DNA from: Nonomuraea typhae
GTDB lineage: Bacteria > Actinomycetota > Actinomycetes > Streptosporangiales > Streptosporangiaceae
DNA length: 64,000 nucleotides
Assembly (NCBI RefSeq): GCF_009760925.1
Contig: NZ_VRLV01000013.1
Coordinates: 186,001-250,000 of the forward strand
Direction of reading: 5' to 3'
The notes beneath the pieces were generated by a model. The model did no database searches, was not told where the DNA came from, and was given only the letters and a program-made list of their open reading frames with translations. Each line of letters opens with the position of its first letter. Within the stretch, counting starts at the first letter, position 1. Both the position numbers and the translations under genes were made by a program. This document shows positions 36,066 through 44,137 of the stretch, piece by piece.

Positions 36066-37225
36066 CAGGGCTCCGTGATCCAGATGCCGCGCCGCATGAC
36101 ACCGTCCACTTCCAGGTCGGAGGAGAGGACGACCAGGTCCGCGAAGCGGCCCGCGGCAATGGTGCCGAGGCGGTCGCTCAGGCCGAGGACGCGCGCCGGG
36201 GTGGTGGCCGTGACCTGGACGGCCTCCGGCAGGGTCAGGCCGACCTCGCGGACCGCGCGGCGGAAGGCGGCGTCCATGGTCAAGGTGCTGCCGGCGATGG
36301 AACCGCCTTCGACCAGGCGGGCCTGGCCGTTGGTGACGTCCACGTCCATGGCGCCGAGCTGGTAGACGCCGTCGGACAGGCCGGTGGCCACCATGGCGTC
36401 GGTGATGAGGGCGGTGCGCCCGGGGCCGGCGACGTCGAAGGCCAGTTTGATCATCGCGGGGTGCACGTGGAAGCCGTCGTTGATGAGTTCGACGGTCACC
36501 CGCTCGTCCTCCAGCAGGGCGGCGATCGGGCCGGGGGCGCGGTGGCCGAGGGCGGGCATCGCGTTGTAGAGGTGGGTGGCGACGGTGCCGCCCGCCTCGA
36601 TGCCGGCGCGGGTCTGGTCGAAGGTGGCGTCGCTGTGGCCGATGGCGGCGATGACGCCTGAGGCGACCGCCTCGCGGATGGTGTCGAGGGCGCCGGGGAG
36701 TTCGGCGGCGATCGTCAGCATGCGCACGTGCCCGCGCCCGGCCTTCACCAGCCCCGCGAACTCCTCCGGCGACGGGTCGTGCAGCGCGCCGGGGTCGTGG
36801 GCGCCGCAGCGGTCCTTGGAGATGTAGGGGCCTTCGAAGTGGATGCCGGCCAGCAGGCCGTCCTCGCACAGGTCGGCCAGGGAGGAGGCCGCGGCGGCGA
36901 GGCTGGGGATGGGGCCGCTGACCAGGCTGGCGACGAGGGTGGTGGTGCCGTGCCGCTGGTGCAGGGCGATCGCGTCCCTGGCGGTCTCCTGGTCGCCGGT
37001 CGGGAAGGAACCGCCCGCGCCGCCGTGGTTGTGGATGTCCACGAACCCGGGCACGACGTGGCGTCCGCCCAGGCTGTGGCCGTCGCGGGGGGCCGGGCCC
37101 TGCCCGACGTGCGTGATGCGGCCGTCCTCGATGGTCAGCCACCCGTCGTGAACCCCGTCGGGGCCCACGATTCGGGCGTCGGACAGAGTGACGGCCCCGG
37201 TCACATGCGATGCGGAGATGCTCAT
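36065..37225 (-). CDS. nagA: N-acetylglucosamine/galactosamine-6-phosphate deacetylase
   Basis: A 386-residue amidohydrolase that removes acetate from N-acetylamino-sugar 6-phosphates in the cytosol. Landmarks are VVPGFVDIHNHGGAGG (first His pair), HFEGPYISKDRCGAHDP with the metal Glu, AAIGHSDATFDQT, THLYNAMPALGHR, NDGFHVHPAM and the catalytic Asp in ALITDAMVATG. The length fits NagA. Its ATG overlaps the SIS gene stop by 4 nt, and its stop touches the kinase start. NagA and the GalNAc-specific AgaA are hard to separate by sequence; the nearby SIS protein, kinase and aldolase suggest the galactosamine route. Confidence 0.93.
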   Translation of the reverse strand: MSISASHVTGAVTLSDARIVGPDGVHDGWLTIEDGRITHVGQGPAPRDGHSLGGRHVVPGFVDIHNHGGAGGSFPTGDQETARDAIALHQRHGTTTLVASLVSGPIPSLAAAASSLADLCEDGLLAGIHFEGPYISKDRCGAHDPGALHDPSPEEFAGLVKAGRGHVRMLTIAAELPGALDTIREAVASGVIAAIGHSDATFDQTRAGIEAGGTVATHLYNAMPALGHRAPGPIAALLEDERVTVELINDGFHVHPAMIKLAFDVAGPGRTALITDAMVATGLSDGVYQLGAMDVDVTNGQARLVEGGSIAGSTLTMDAAFRRAVREVGLTLPEAVQVTATTPARVLGLSDRLGTIAAGRFADLVVLSSDLEVDGVMRRGIWITEP

Positions 37226-38100
37226 GAAGAAAGGATCACAGATCGCGTGAGGTGCAGGGGCTCGTCCGGGTTGAGCCCGCGAGCGAAGGCCCGGGCGACC
37301 GCCACGCGCTGGGCGCGGATGAGCTCGGCCATCGGGTCGAGTGCGGATTCGACGAAGGCGCCGCCGGTGGCCTCGACCTGCTCGCGCAGGCCCTCCGGGG
37401 CGGTGCCGAGCATCCAGGTGACGCGGCCGGGGCCGGCGATGCTGATGGGGCCGTGGCGGTACTCCATGGCCGGGTACGCCTCGGTCCAGGAGCGGGACGC
37501 CTCGCGCATCTTCAGCGCCGCCTCCTGCGCCAGGCCCACCGACCAGCCGGCGCCGAGGAAGCTGAACTGCTCGGCCTCGACGAGCTGCTCGGACAGCGGT
37601 GTGGCGACCGCCTGCTCGGCGTCGGCGATGGCCCGGGTGAGGTCCTCGCCCAGGCTCGCGCGGAGCATGGCGAGCTGGGTGGTGGCGAACCGGGTCTGCA
37701 CGACGGACTTCTCGTCGGCGTAGTCGAGCACGATCACCTGGTCGGCGGCGCTCATGACCGGGGTGTCCGGGTCGGCGGTGATGGCCGTGGTCCGGATGTC
37801 GTGCACCTTGCCCAGCAGCTCCAGGACCTCGGTGGTGGTGCCGGAGCGGGTGAGCGCGAGCACGCGGTCGTAGCGGCGGCCGGTGGGCGCCTCGGAGGCG
37901 GCGAACGCGTCGGTCTCGCCCAGCCCGGCACGCTCGCGCAGCGTGGCGTAGGCCATGGCGATGAACCAGGAGGTCCCGCAGCCGACGACGGCGACGCGCT
38001 CCCCCGGCCGCGGCAGCGCGTCGACCGGAACGTTCTCCACGGCACGGCGCCAGCAGTCGGGCTGAGAGGCGATCTCGGCCTCGGTGTGGGTGGTCACCAC
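37222..38100 (-). CDS. SIS-domain sugar isomerase/deaminase (AgaS or GlmS-isomerase-like)
   Basis: A 292-residue protein from GTG 38100 with a strong GGGAGG. It has two SIS folds: VAVVGCGTSWFIAMAYATLR and VLALTRSGTTTEVLELL in the first, FLGAGWSVGLAQEAALKMRE and AYPAMEYRHGPISIAG in the second. This matches the isomerase half of GlmS and AgaS-type deaminases, without a glutaminase domain. In an amino-sugar operon the expected reaction is deamination/isomerisation of galactosamine- or glucosamine-6-phosphate to the ketose phosphate. It is the first gene of the operon and is divergent from the DeoR regulator. Confidence 0.88.
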   Translation of the reverse strand: MVTTHTEAEIASQPDCWRRAVENVPVDALPRPGERVAVVGCGTSWFIAMAYATLRERAGLGETDAFAASEAPTGRRYDRVLALTRSGTTTEVLELLGKVHDIRTTAITADPDTPVMSAADQVIVLDYADEKSVVQTRFATTQLAMLRASLGEDLTRAIADAEQAVATPLSEQLVEAEQFSFLGAGWSVGLAQEAALKMREASRSWTEAYPAMEYRHGPISIAGPGRVTWMLGTAPEGLREQVEATGGAFVESALDPMAELIRAQRVAVARAFARGLNPDEPLHLTRSVILSS

Positions 38101-38226
38101 TTACCTCCCGAAGGATTGATTGTTTCTGCGCTTTTTATACCAGAATGCTGCATGAAACTGCACTGGTGGCTCTGGCCTCCAAGGTTGTGCCACGCTTGCT
38201 CCTGACAGATCACCGAGGAGGCAATC
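38101..38226. promoter_or_regulatory. Divergent promoter of the amino-sugar operon and its regulator
   Basis: This 126-bp gap is AT-richer than the surroundings (TTTTTATACC near 38133) and must hold both promoters. TGCATGAAACTGCA (38149-38162) is a short inverted repeat (TGCA arms) and a candidate regulator site, but I cannot define the operator with confidence. Confidence 0.45.
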
Positions 38227-38997
38227 GTGTCCAGATACGACAGATGGAACGCGATTCTCGAGCTGCTCGCCCAGGAGGGGCGTCTCTCCGTGGAAGAGGC
38301 AGCCCAGGCGCTCGAGGTCTCCACCGCGACCATCCGCCGTGACTTCGACCAACTCGCCCAGCAGCAGATGCTCATGCGCACCCGCGGCGGCGCCGTTGCC
38401 CAGAGCGTCAGCTACGACTTGCCCCTCCGATACAAAACTGCCCGGCACGCCGACGAGAAACACCGCATCGCCGCCGCTGCCGCCGAACTCGTCAACCCCG
38501 GCGCCGTCATCGGCCTCAACGGTGGCACCACCACCTCAGAACTGGCCCGCACGCTCGCCACCCGCTCCACACTCGAGTCCGGCTTCACGATCGTCACCAA
38601 CGCGCTGAACATCGCCTCGGAACTCACCGTCCGCCAGCACGTCAAGATCGTGGTGACCGGCGGCGTGGCCCGCCAGCAGTCCTACGAGCTCATCGGCCCG
38701 CTGGCCGGAGGCGTCCTGGAGCAGGTCACCCTGGACGTGGCCTTCCTGGGCGTGGACGCCCTGGACATCGAACTCGGCGCCTCGGCCCACCACGAGGGCG
38801 AGGCCAGCGTCAACCACCTCCTCGTCAGCCGCGCCGCCCAGGTGGTCGTGGTGGCCGACTCGTCCAAGATCGGCAAGCGCGCGTTCGCCCGCATCTGCCC
38901 GTTGTCCCAGATCGACACCCTGGTGACCGACGAGCAACTCTCCGACCACCTCACCGCCCAGATCACCGAAGCGGGCGTGAAGGTGGTTCGCGCCTGA
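38227..38997 (+). CDS. DeoR-family repressor of the amino-sugar operon
   Basis: A 256-residue regulator from GTG 38227 with GAGGAGG upstream. The N-terminal DeoR helix-turn-helix is LAQEGRLSVEEAAQALEVS followed by TATIRRDFDQLAQQ; the C-terminal sugar-phosphate sensor domain has IGLNGGTTTSELART, FTIVTNALNIA, and VVVVADSSKIGKRAFA. DeoR proteins such as AgaR/NagR respond to phosphorylated sugars. Being divergent from the SIS-nagA-kinase-aldolase operon, it is the obvious local regulator; the effector is probably an amino-sugar or ketose phosphate (inference). Confidence 0.93.
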   Translation: MSRYDRWNAILELLAQEGRLSVEEAAQALEVSTATIRRDFDQLAQQQMLMRTRGGAVAQSVSYDLPLRYKTARHADEKHRIAAAAAELVNPGAVIGLNGGTTTSELARTLATRSTLESGFTIVTNALNIASELTVRQHVKIVVTGGVARQQSYELIGPLAGGVLEQVTLDVAFLGVDALDIELGASAHHEGEASVNHLLVSRAAQVVVVADSSKIGKRAFARICPLSQIDTLVTDEQLSDHLTAQITEAGVKVVRA

Positions 38998-39136
38998 CTC
39001 ATTACGGCGTGGCCGCCCCCACCCCACCCGCCGCCGCGCGCGGGCGCCGATCGTGGGGATCGCTTCTCACGTCGGACCAACGCGCCACCGCAACGGCCCA
39101 CCTTGACCACCTGGGCGGGCAAGGCGGGCCGGAGCG

Positions 39137-39475
39137 CTAGAACGGCAGAACCGGGGCCGGAGGCGGGTCGGGGAGTTTCACGTTGCCCGGGAGCAGGTGC
39201 CGGCAGGCCCTGACCGCCTCGCCGTACACCTTGGACATGACGTCCACGCGCTCCCCCTTCACCGTCAGGTTGACCAGGCCCTCCGCCGAGACCGTGACCT
39301 CGGGGAAGCCGGGCAGCCCATGGGAGCGCATGCACTGCGTGAAGGTCTTGCCCCTGTCGCGGTCGGGGCTGGCGGCGGCGGGTATGGCGGCGGCGGCGGG
39401 TATGGCGGCGGTGGGCAGCGTGGTGGCGATGAGCGCGGCAGCCACGAGGGCTGCTTTCAGGGTGGGTCCTGGCAT
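39137..39475 (-). CDS. Small secreted protein of the CMR (cysteine-rich lipoprotein-like) type
   Basis: A 112-residue protein with AAAGGAGAACACC upstream of ATG 39475. A signal peptide (LKAALVAAALIATTLPTAA) is followed by a low-complexity AIPAAA repeat and a short mature domain with FTQCMRSHGLPGFPE and a second Cys in AVRACRHLLPG. Actinobacteria have many small exported proteins with C-M-R-x(2)-G-x-P-x-F-P, often beside two-component systems and efflux genes; their function is unknown. It is divergent from an OmpR-type regulator/kinase pair and resembles the protein at 60282-60716, which has the same genetic setting. Confidence 0.78.
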   Translation of the reverse strand: MPGPTLKAALVAAALIATTLPTAAIPAAAAIPAAASPDRDRGKTFTQCMRSHGLPGFPEVTVSAEGLVNLTVKGERVDVMSKVYGEAVRACRHLLPGNVKLPDPPPAPVLPF

Positions 39476-39513
39476 GGTGTTCTCCTTTCGGGTTGGTCCC
39501 AGGAAAACGGGCA

Positions 39514-39556
39514 GGCGGTTACCGGGCGGGAACGGAGGCGGTTACCCCGCTGTAAC
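39514..39556. promoter_or_regulatory. Direct repeats GGCGGTTACC upstream of the response regulator
   Basis: GGCGGTTACC occurs at 39514-39523 and again at 39537-39546, 23 bp apart, and the second is followed by a GTAACC half in inverse orientation (39552-39557). Spacing near two helix turns fits OmpR/PhoP-type binding. A similar GGCGGTTAC lies before the second response regulator at 60777. Confidence 0.55.
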
Positions 39557-39581
39557 CGGTTTGTGGGCATGCTGGGGGATC

Positions 39582-40235
39582 ATGCGGGTGCTGCTGGTCG
39601 AGGATCACGAGGAGCTGGCGCTGACGGTCGCCGCCGGGTTGCGCCGTGAGGGCATGGCGGTGGACGTGGTGTTCGACGGCCGGGCGGCGCTGGAGCGGAC
39701 GGCGGCCAACGACTATGACGTGGTCGTCCTGGATCGGGATCTGCCCGAGGTGCATGGGGACGAGGTGTGCCGGGCGCTGGCAGGCGGCGGGTCGCGGGTC
39801 CGGGTGATCATGCTGACGGCGGCCGGAGCCGTGTCGGACAAGGTGAGCGGACTGGGGATCGGGGCCGATGACTATCTGGCGAAGCCGTTCGCGTTCGCGG
39901 AGCTGGTGGCCCGGGTCCGGGCGCTGGGGCGGCGGTCGGCCCCGGCGCTGCCGCCGGTGCTGGAGCACGAGGGGCTGCGGCTGGATCCCGGCCTCCGGAT
40001 CGCCACGCGTGACGGGCGGCGGCTGGCGTTGAGCCCGAAGGAGTTCGCGGTGCTGGAACTGCTGCTGGCGGCGCGGGGGGCGGTGGTTTCCACGGAGCAG
40101 TTGCTGGAGCGGGGCTGGGACGAGTTCGCCGACCCGTTCACGCAGACGGTGAAGGTGACGGTCAGCCGATTACGCCGCAAGCTGGGCGACCCACCGCTGA
40201 TCGAGACGGTTCCGCAGGCCGGGTACCGGATATGA
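39582..40235 (+). CDS. OmpR-family response regulator (system 1)
   Basis: A 217-residue regulator. The receiver domain has the acidic pair VEDHE, phosphoacceptor Asp51 (VVVLDRDLP), Thr in MLTAAG and Lys in YLAKPF. The C-terminal winged helix contains LSPKEFAVLELLL and TVKVTVSRLRRKLGD. It starts at ATG 39582 and its stop overlaps the kinase ATG (ATGA, 40232-40235). It is very similar in sequence and layout to the regulator at 60855, so the two systems are paralogous. Its likely targets are its own promoter and the divergent CMR protein gene. Confidence 0.95.
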   Translation: MRVLLVEDHEELALTVAAGLRREGMAVDVVFDGRAALERTAANDYDVVVLDRDLPEVHGDEVCRALAGGGSRVRVIMLTAAGAVSDKVSGLGIGADDYLAKPFAFAELVARVRALGRRSAPALPPVLEHEGLRLDPGLRIATRDGRRLALSPKEFAVLELLLAARGAVVSTEQLLERGWDEFADPFTQTVKVTVSRLRRKLGDPPLIETVPQAGYRI

Positions 40236-41311
40236 GGAGAACCGTCCGGCTCCGTCTCACCCTGCTCTACAGCGGGCTGTTTCTGGTGGCCGGGGCGCTC
40301 CTGGTCGGGCTCATCTACGTCCTGGTCGAGCTGAGCCCCTTCCCCAGCGCGCCTCCGGCGCCGAGTGTGCCCGGCGGCGGGCTGACGGTTCCCGAGCCTG
40401 CCGTCCCGGCCGGTCGGGACGCGGCCGGTCTGCGCCGCCTGCTGGTGAACTCGCTGATCGCGTTGCCGGTGATGGCGCTGGCCTCCATGTGGCTGGGGTG
40501 GGTCATGGCCGGGCGGGTGCTGCGGCCGCTGGGTGCGATGACCGCGACCGTGCGCCGGATCACGGCCGACCGTCTCGACCGGCGGCTCGCGGCCGGCGGG
40601 CCGGACGACGAGTTGAAGGAGCTGTCCGACACCTTCGACCAGCTCCTCGACCGCCTGGAGGCGGCCTTCACCGCGCAGCGGCGTTTCGTGGCCAACGCCT
40701 CGCACGAGTTGCGCACCCCGCTGACGGTGCAGCGCACGATGGCCGAGGTGGCGCTGTCCGATCCGGACGCCGATGCGGGGGCGCTGCGGGCCGTACTGGA
40801 GCGGCTGCTGGCCGCGGGCCTGCACCAGGAGCGGCTCATCGAGGCTCTGCTCACGCTCGCCCGCGGCTACCAGGGGCTGGCGCGGAGCGACCCGCTGGAC
40901 CTGGCCGTCGTCGCCGAGCACTGCCTGCCGCCGACCGGTCTCCGGGTCACGGCGGAGCTGGAGCACGCCTGGGTGCGGGGGGATCGTGATCTGCTGGAGC
41001 GGCTGGTGACCAACGTTCTGGACAACGCCGTGCAGCACAACCGGCCCGACGGCTGGATCACCGTCTGGACCGGTCTTCGGCAGGGGCGTCCCGCGCTCCG
41101 GATACAGAACAGCGGCCCGGTGATCGCACCGGACCGCGTTCCCGCCTTGCTGCAGCCCTTCCAGCGCCTGGCCCCCGGCCGCCGCGCGCTGGGCGACGGC
41201 CTGGGGCTCGGGCTGTCGATCGTGGCCGCGGTCGCCGAGGCGCATCGCGGCGACCTGGACGTGGCCGCCCTGCCGGAGGGCGGGCTCAGCGTCACCGTCA
41301 CCTTTCCTTGA
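40232..41311 (+). CDS. Sensor histidine kinase (system 1)
   Basis: A 359-residue membrane kinase. Transmembrane helices lie at about residues 9-33 and 71-93, enclosing a short Pro-rich outside loop of ~37 residues. A HAMP domain (GRVLRPLGAMTATVRRI) leads to the H-box NASHELRTPL with His158, then N-box LVTNVLDNAVQHN and G-box LGLGLSIVAAVAEAHRG. The short sensor loop suggests membrane-stress or peptide sensing (inference). The 3' end overlaps the convergent gene by 14 nt. Unlike its paralog at 61508, no efflux operon lies next to it. Confidence 0.95.
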   Translation: MRRTVRLRLTLLYSGLFLVAGALLVGLIYVLVELSPFPSAPPAPSVPGGGLTVPEPAVPAGRDAAGLRRLLVNSLIALPVMALASMWLGWVMAGRVLRPLGAMTATVRRITADRLDRRLAAGGPDDELKELSDTFDQLLDRLEAAFTAQRRFVANASHELRTPLTVQRTMAEVALSDPDADAGALRAVLERLLAAGLHQERLIEALLTLARGYQGLARSDPLDLAVVAEHCLPPTGLRVTAELEHAWVRGDRDLLERLVTNVLDNAVQHNRPDGWITVWTGLRQGRPALRIQNSGPVIAPDRVPALLQPFQRLAPGRRALGDGLGLGLSIVAAVAEAHRGDLDVAALPEGGLSVTVTFP

Positions 41312-41678
41312 GGTGCTCGTGGGCCTCGTCCCATCCGGCGGGGGCGGCAGCCGTCCAGAACTCGAACTGTGAGCCGGCCATCGCCGAACGGTAGGCCCGG
41401 ATGATGCCGCGGTGCGGCTGGGCGGCGGCGAAGGCGCCGAGCGCGTCGCGGTCCGTCCACGCCGACAACGTCCAGAACGTCTTCTTCAACGGCGCCGCCT
41501 TCAATGCGGCGCCTACCGCGCCACCGCTGCGCCGTACCTGCAGCAGGATGCGGACCGCCTGCACCAGGAATCCGGGCACCTGGGCGAAGCTCCTCAGCTC
41601 GAACCTGGAGGCCATCACCTCCACATCGGTCTGGTGGCCGGCCGCCGGTCCGGGGACCCAGGGGGTCGTCAACGCCAT
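41298..41678 (-). CDS. DUF3291 / dimeric alpha-beta barrel domain protein
   Basis: A 126-residue protein from ATG 41678. The pattern FWTLSAWTDRDALGAFAAAQ followed by HRGIIRAYRSAM and FEFWTA is that of the DUF3291 or antibiotic-monooxygenase-like ferredoxin fold, in which small dimers bind or oxidise aromatic molecules. No catalytic residue can be assigned. The promoter holds an inverted repeat (41703-41729) resembling TetR operators, and the divergent-side TetR gene lies 65 bp upstream on the same strand, so it probably belongs to the TetR regulon. Confidence 0.72.
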   Translation of the reverse strand: MALTTPWVPGPAAGHQTDVEVMASRFELRSFAQVPGFLVQAVRILLQVRRSGGAVGAALKAAPLKKTFWTLSAWTDRDALGAFAAAQPHRGIIRAYRSAMAGSQFEFWTAAAPAGWDEAHEHLKER

Positions 41679-41702
41679 CTCGCACCTCGCCTCTCGCGCA
41701 TC

Positions 41703-41729
41703 TTGTTAGATAGTACTGCTATCCAACAA
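41703..41729. promoter_or_regulatory. TetR-type operator upstream of the DUF3291 gene
   Basis: TTGTTAGATAG (41703-41713) and CTATCCAACAA (41719-41729) form an 11-bp inverted repeat with one mismatch and a 5-bp centre. Its size and AT-richness suit a TetR dimer. Confidence 0.65.
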
Positions 41730-41743
41730 TCGGTCAAGGGCGT

Positions 41744-42316
41744 TCATTCCCGCACGAGGCGCTCCACCAGAACGTCCACCAGGTCGTGGGCCTCCTTGTC
41801 GGTGAACACGCCGGGCAGCGTCAGCCGTTCCACGATCAGCCAGTTGAGGGAGAGCATGAGCAGCACGACCGCGGTCGAGTCGCCGGGCAGGCCGGAGGCG
41901 GCGTGGTAGTCGACGTTGTCCTGGATGTCGGCCCGGATGCGCCGGGTCAGGACCTCGCGCAGCTCCGGGCGGCGGGTGGATTCCAGGCGGAGTTCGAGCA
42001 GAGCCAGGAAGCCGGTGTTGAAGGCGATGATCCGGTCGACGAGCTCGTGCATGAGGGCGGCGTAGCGGGCCCGGTCCTGCGGGCCCGACCTGGCCTCGGC
42101 CAGGGTGGCCTCGTCGGGCAGCAACCGCTCGTAGATGCGGCCGCCGGCCTGGGTCAGCAGGTCGTCACGGCTGGCGAAGTAGTTGGAGGCGGTACCGATG
42201 GGCACCTCGGCCTGCGCGTCCACGGCGCGGAAGGTCAGGCCCCTGGCCCCCTCCCCGGCCAGGACCTCGATGGCCGCGTCCACCAGAGCCTGCCTGCGCT
42301 CGGGATTCTTCCTCAC
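41744..42316 (-). CDS. TetR-family transcriptional regulator
   Basis: A 190-residue regulator. The N-terminal helix-turn-helix is RQALVDAAIEVLAGEGARGL followed by FRAVDAQAEVPIGTASNYFA (residues ~8-48), the classic TetR layout; the C-terminal ligand domain is helical (LMHELVDRIIAFNTGFLALL) and resembles the TetR_C_6 group. It is divergent from a dihydrofolate reductase-like gene, with inverted repeats in between (42333-42372), and upstream of the DUF3291 gene with another operator. It most likely represses both and itself. The ligand is unknown. Confidence 0.93.
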   Translation of the reverse strand: MRKNPERRQALVDAAIEVLAGEGARGLTFRAVDAQAEVPIGTASNYFASRDDLLTQAGGRIYERLLPDEATLAEARSGPQDRARYAALMHELVDRIIAFNTGFLALLELRLESTRRPELREVLTRRIRADIQDNVDYHAASGLPGDSTAVVLLMLSLNWLIVERLTLPGVFTDKEAHDLVDVLVERLVRE

Positions 42317-42332
42317 TTGACACCACTCCAGA

Positions 42333-42372
42333 TGTAGTACTACGTTAAGACCACTTCAATCAGAGTACTACA
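42333..42372. promoter_or_regulatory. Inverted repeats in the TetR / reductase divergent promoter
   Basis: TGTAGTAC (42333-42340) and GTACTACA (42365-42372) are exact complements, and GTAGTACTAC (42334-42343) is itself a perfect 10-bp palindrome. AGTACT also occurs in the centre of the other TetR operator region near 41712. Confidence 0.62.
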
Positions 42373-42386
42373 TACGGAGTTACCAG

Positions 42387-42959
42387 ATGCGAAAGCTTGT
42401 CTACTACGTCGGCGTCTCCATCGACGGCTACATCGCCGGTCCCGGCGGCGAGATCGACTTCTACCCCCTGGGCGACGACATGGCGGCGTGGATCAACGCC
42501 CGCTACCCCGAGACCCTCCCCACCCACGTGCGCGAACTCGTCGGGCTCGACGGCACGCCGAACCAGGTTTTCGACACTCTGGTGATGGGCCGCGGCACCT
42601 ACGAGCCCGCGCTCGACATCCCCTCCACCAGCCCCTATTCACACCTGCGGCAGTACGTGGTCTCCACGACCATCCAGATCGACGACCCGACCGTGGACGT
42701 ATGGCGCGACGACCCGATCGAGCTCGTGCGCCGGCTCAAGGCGGAGGACTCCGAGCTGGACGTCTACCTCTGCGGCGGCGGCAAGCTGGCGGCCTCGCTG
42801 CTGCCGGAGATCGACGAGCTCATCATCAAGAGCTACCCGGTGGTCGCCGGGACCGGGATCCCCGCCTTCACCGGCGCGTTCGACCCCACCCTGTTCACCC
42901 CGACCAGGCGCGAGGCGTTCGGCAACGGCGCCCAGGTCACCTGGTTCACCCGTGCGTAG
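42387..42959 (+). CDS. Dihydrofolate reductase-family protein (RibD C-terminal type)
   Basis: A 190-residue protein beginning MRKLVYYVGVSIDGYIAGPG, the start typical of the RibD_C/DHFR-like family, with VMGRGTYEPALD, YVVSTTIQ, LYLCGGGKLAASLLPEI-type nucleotide-binding strand (VYLCGGGKLAASLL) and DELIIKSYPVVAGTGIP. These are NADPH-dependent reductases of unknown substrate, unlike true folate or riboflavin enzymes. It is divergent from TetR with operators between them. A strong hairpin terminator follows at 42976. Confidence 0.9.
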   Translation: MRKLVYYVGVSIDGYIAGPGGEIDFYPLGDDMAAWINARYPETLPTHVRELVGLDGTPNQVFDTLVMGRGTYEPALDIPSTSPYSHLRQYVVSTTIQIDDPTVDVWRDDPIELVRRLKAEDSELDVYLCGGGKLAASLLPEIDELIIKSYPVVAGTGIPAFTGAFDPTLFTPTRREAFGNGAQVTWFTRA

Positions 42960-42975
42960 AACGACTCAACCGAAA

Positions 42976-43001
42976 AGAGGGCCCGCGTGAGCGGGCCCTC
43001 T
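42976..43001. terminator. Bidirectional terminator between the reductase gene and guaB3
   Basis: AGAGGGCCCGC (42976-42986) pairs with GCGGGCCCTCT (42991-43001) around GTGA. A-rich bases lie on the left and TT on the right, so it can stop both the reductase transcript and the convergent guaB-guaB3 transcript. Confidence 0.9.
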
Positions 43002-43015
43002 TCCGTGTCCAGACG

Positions 43016-44134
43016 TCAGCGCTGCACCGGCGCGACCACGACCTCCACGCGCTGGAACTCCTTGATGTCGGAGTAACCGGTCGAGGCCATCGTGCGCTTC
43101 AGCGCGCCCATGAGGTTCATCGAGCCGTCGGCCACGCTGGACGGGCCGTGAAGGATCTGGGCCAGCGTGCCCACCGTGCCGAACTCCACCCGGCGCCCGC
43201 GCGGCAGGTCGGGGTGGTGCGCCTCAGAACCCCAGTGGAAGCCGTGCCCCGGCGCCTCGGCCGCCCTGGCCAGCGGCGAGCCGACCATGACCGCGTCCGC
43301 GCCGCAGGCGATGGCCTTGGCGATGTCGCCGGAGGTGCCCATGCCGCCGTCGGCGATCACGTGGACGTAGCGACCGCCGGACTCGTCCATGTAGTCGCGG
43401 CGGGCCGCGGCCACGTCGGAGATCGCGGTCGCCATCGGCACCGCCACCCCCAGCACGTTGCGCGTGGTGTGGGAGGCGCCGCCGCCGAAGCCGACCAGCA
43501 CGCCCGCCGCGCCCGTGCGCATCAGGTGCAGGGCCGCGGTGTGGGTGGCGCATCCGCCGACGATCACCGGGACGTCGAGCTCGTAGATGAACTGCTTGAG
43601 GTTGAGCGGCTCGGCCTTGCCCGAGACGTGCTCGGCCGAGACCGTGGTGCCGCGGATGACGAAGATGTCGACGCCCGCGTCGATGACCGCCTTGTGGTAC
43701 TGCACGGTCCGCTGCGGCGACAGCCGTACGGCGGCGGTGACGTTGGCGGCGCGGATCTCCTCGATGCGGCGGCCGATCAGCTCTTCCTTGATCGGCGCCG
43801 CGTAGATCTCCTGCAGCCGCTTCGTGGCCGCGGCCGCGTCGAGGCTGGCGCACTCCTCCAGCAGCGGCGACGGGTCCTCGTAGCGGGTCCAGAGCCCTTC
43901 GAGGTCGAGCGGGGCCAGCCCGCCGAGGCGGCCGATCTCGATCGCGGTGGCCGGGGAGACCACGCTGTCCATGGGCGCGACCACGACGGGCAGCTCGAAG
44001 CGGTAAGCGTCGATCTGCCAGGCGATCGAGACCTCCTCCGGGTCACGGGTGCGCCGCGAGGGCACGAGGCCGATCTCGTCGAGCGCATACGCCCGGCGGC
44101 CCGTCTTGCCCCGGCCGATCTCCACCTGAGTCAT
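43016..44134 (-). CDS. guaB3: GuaB3-family IMP dehydrogenase-related protein
   Basis: A 372-residue TIM-barrel protein of the GuaB3 family found downstream of guaB in actinobacteria. It has VEIGRGKTGRRAYALDEIGL, APMDSVVSPATAIEIGRLGG, and GGRYVHVIADGGMGTSGDIA for the phosphate site. The position of the IMPDH catalytic loop (GPGSICTTR in the neighbouring guaB) reads GFGGGASHTTR, so the usual nucleophilic Cys is absent. It lacks the CBS pair. The true reaction is therefore uncertain; it may be a GMP/IMP-related enzyme or regulator. The start is 3 bp after the guaB stop, so both are one transcript. Next to it in M. tuberculosis is choD, here displaced by ~22 kb. Confidence 0.92.
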   Translation of the reverse strand: MTQVEIGRGKTGRRAYALDEIGLVPSRRTRDPEEVSIAWQIDAYRFELPVVVAPMDSVVSPATAIEIGRLGGLAPLDLEGLWTRYEDPSPLLEECASLDAAAATKRLQEIYAAPIKEELIGRRIEEIRAANVTAAVRLSPQRTVQYHKAVIDAGVDIFVIRGTTVSAEHVSGKAEPLNLKQFIYELDVPVIVGGCATHTAALHLMRTGAAGVLVGFGGGASHTTRNVLGVAVPMATAISDVAAARRDYMDESGGRYVHVIADGGMGTSGDIAKAIACGADAVMVGSPLARAAEAPGHGFHWGSEAHHPDLPRGRRVEFGTVGTLAQILHGPSSVADGSMNLMGALKRTMASTGYSDIKEFQRVEVVVAPVQR

Positions 44135-44137
44135 GTT

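Noticed and set aside
34989..37142. 717-residue kinase fusion
   Set aside because: Sequence before ATG 36065 is the shadow of nagA in another frame; the PfkB start motif begins exactly at 36065.
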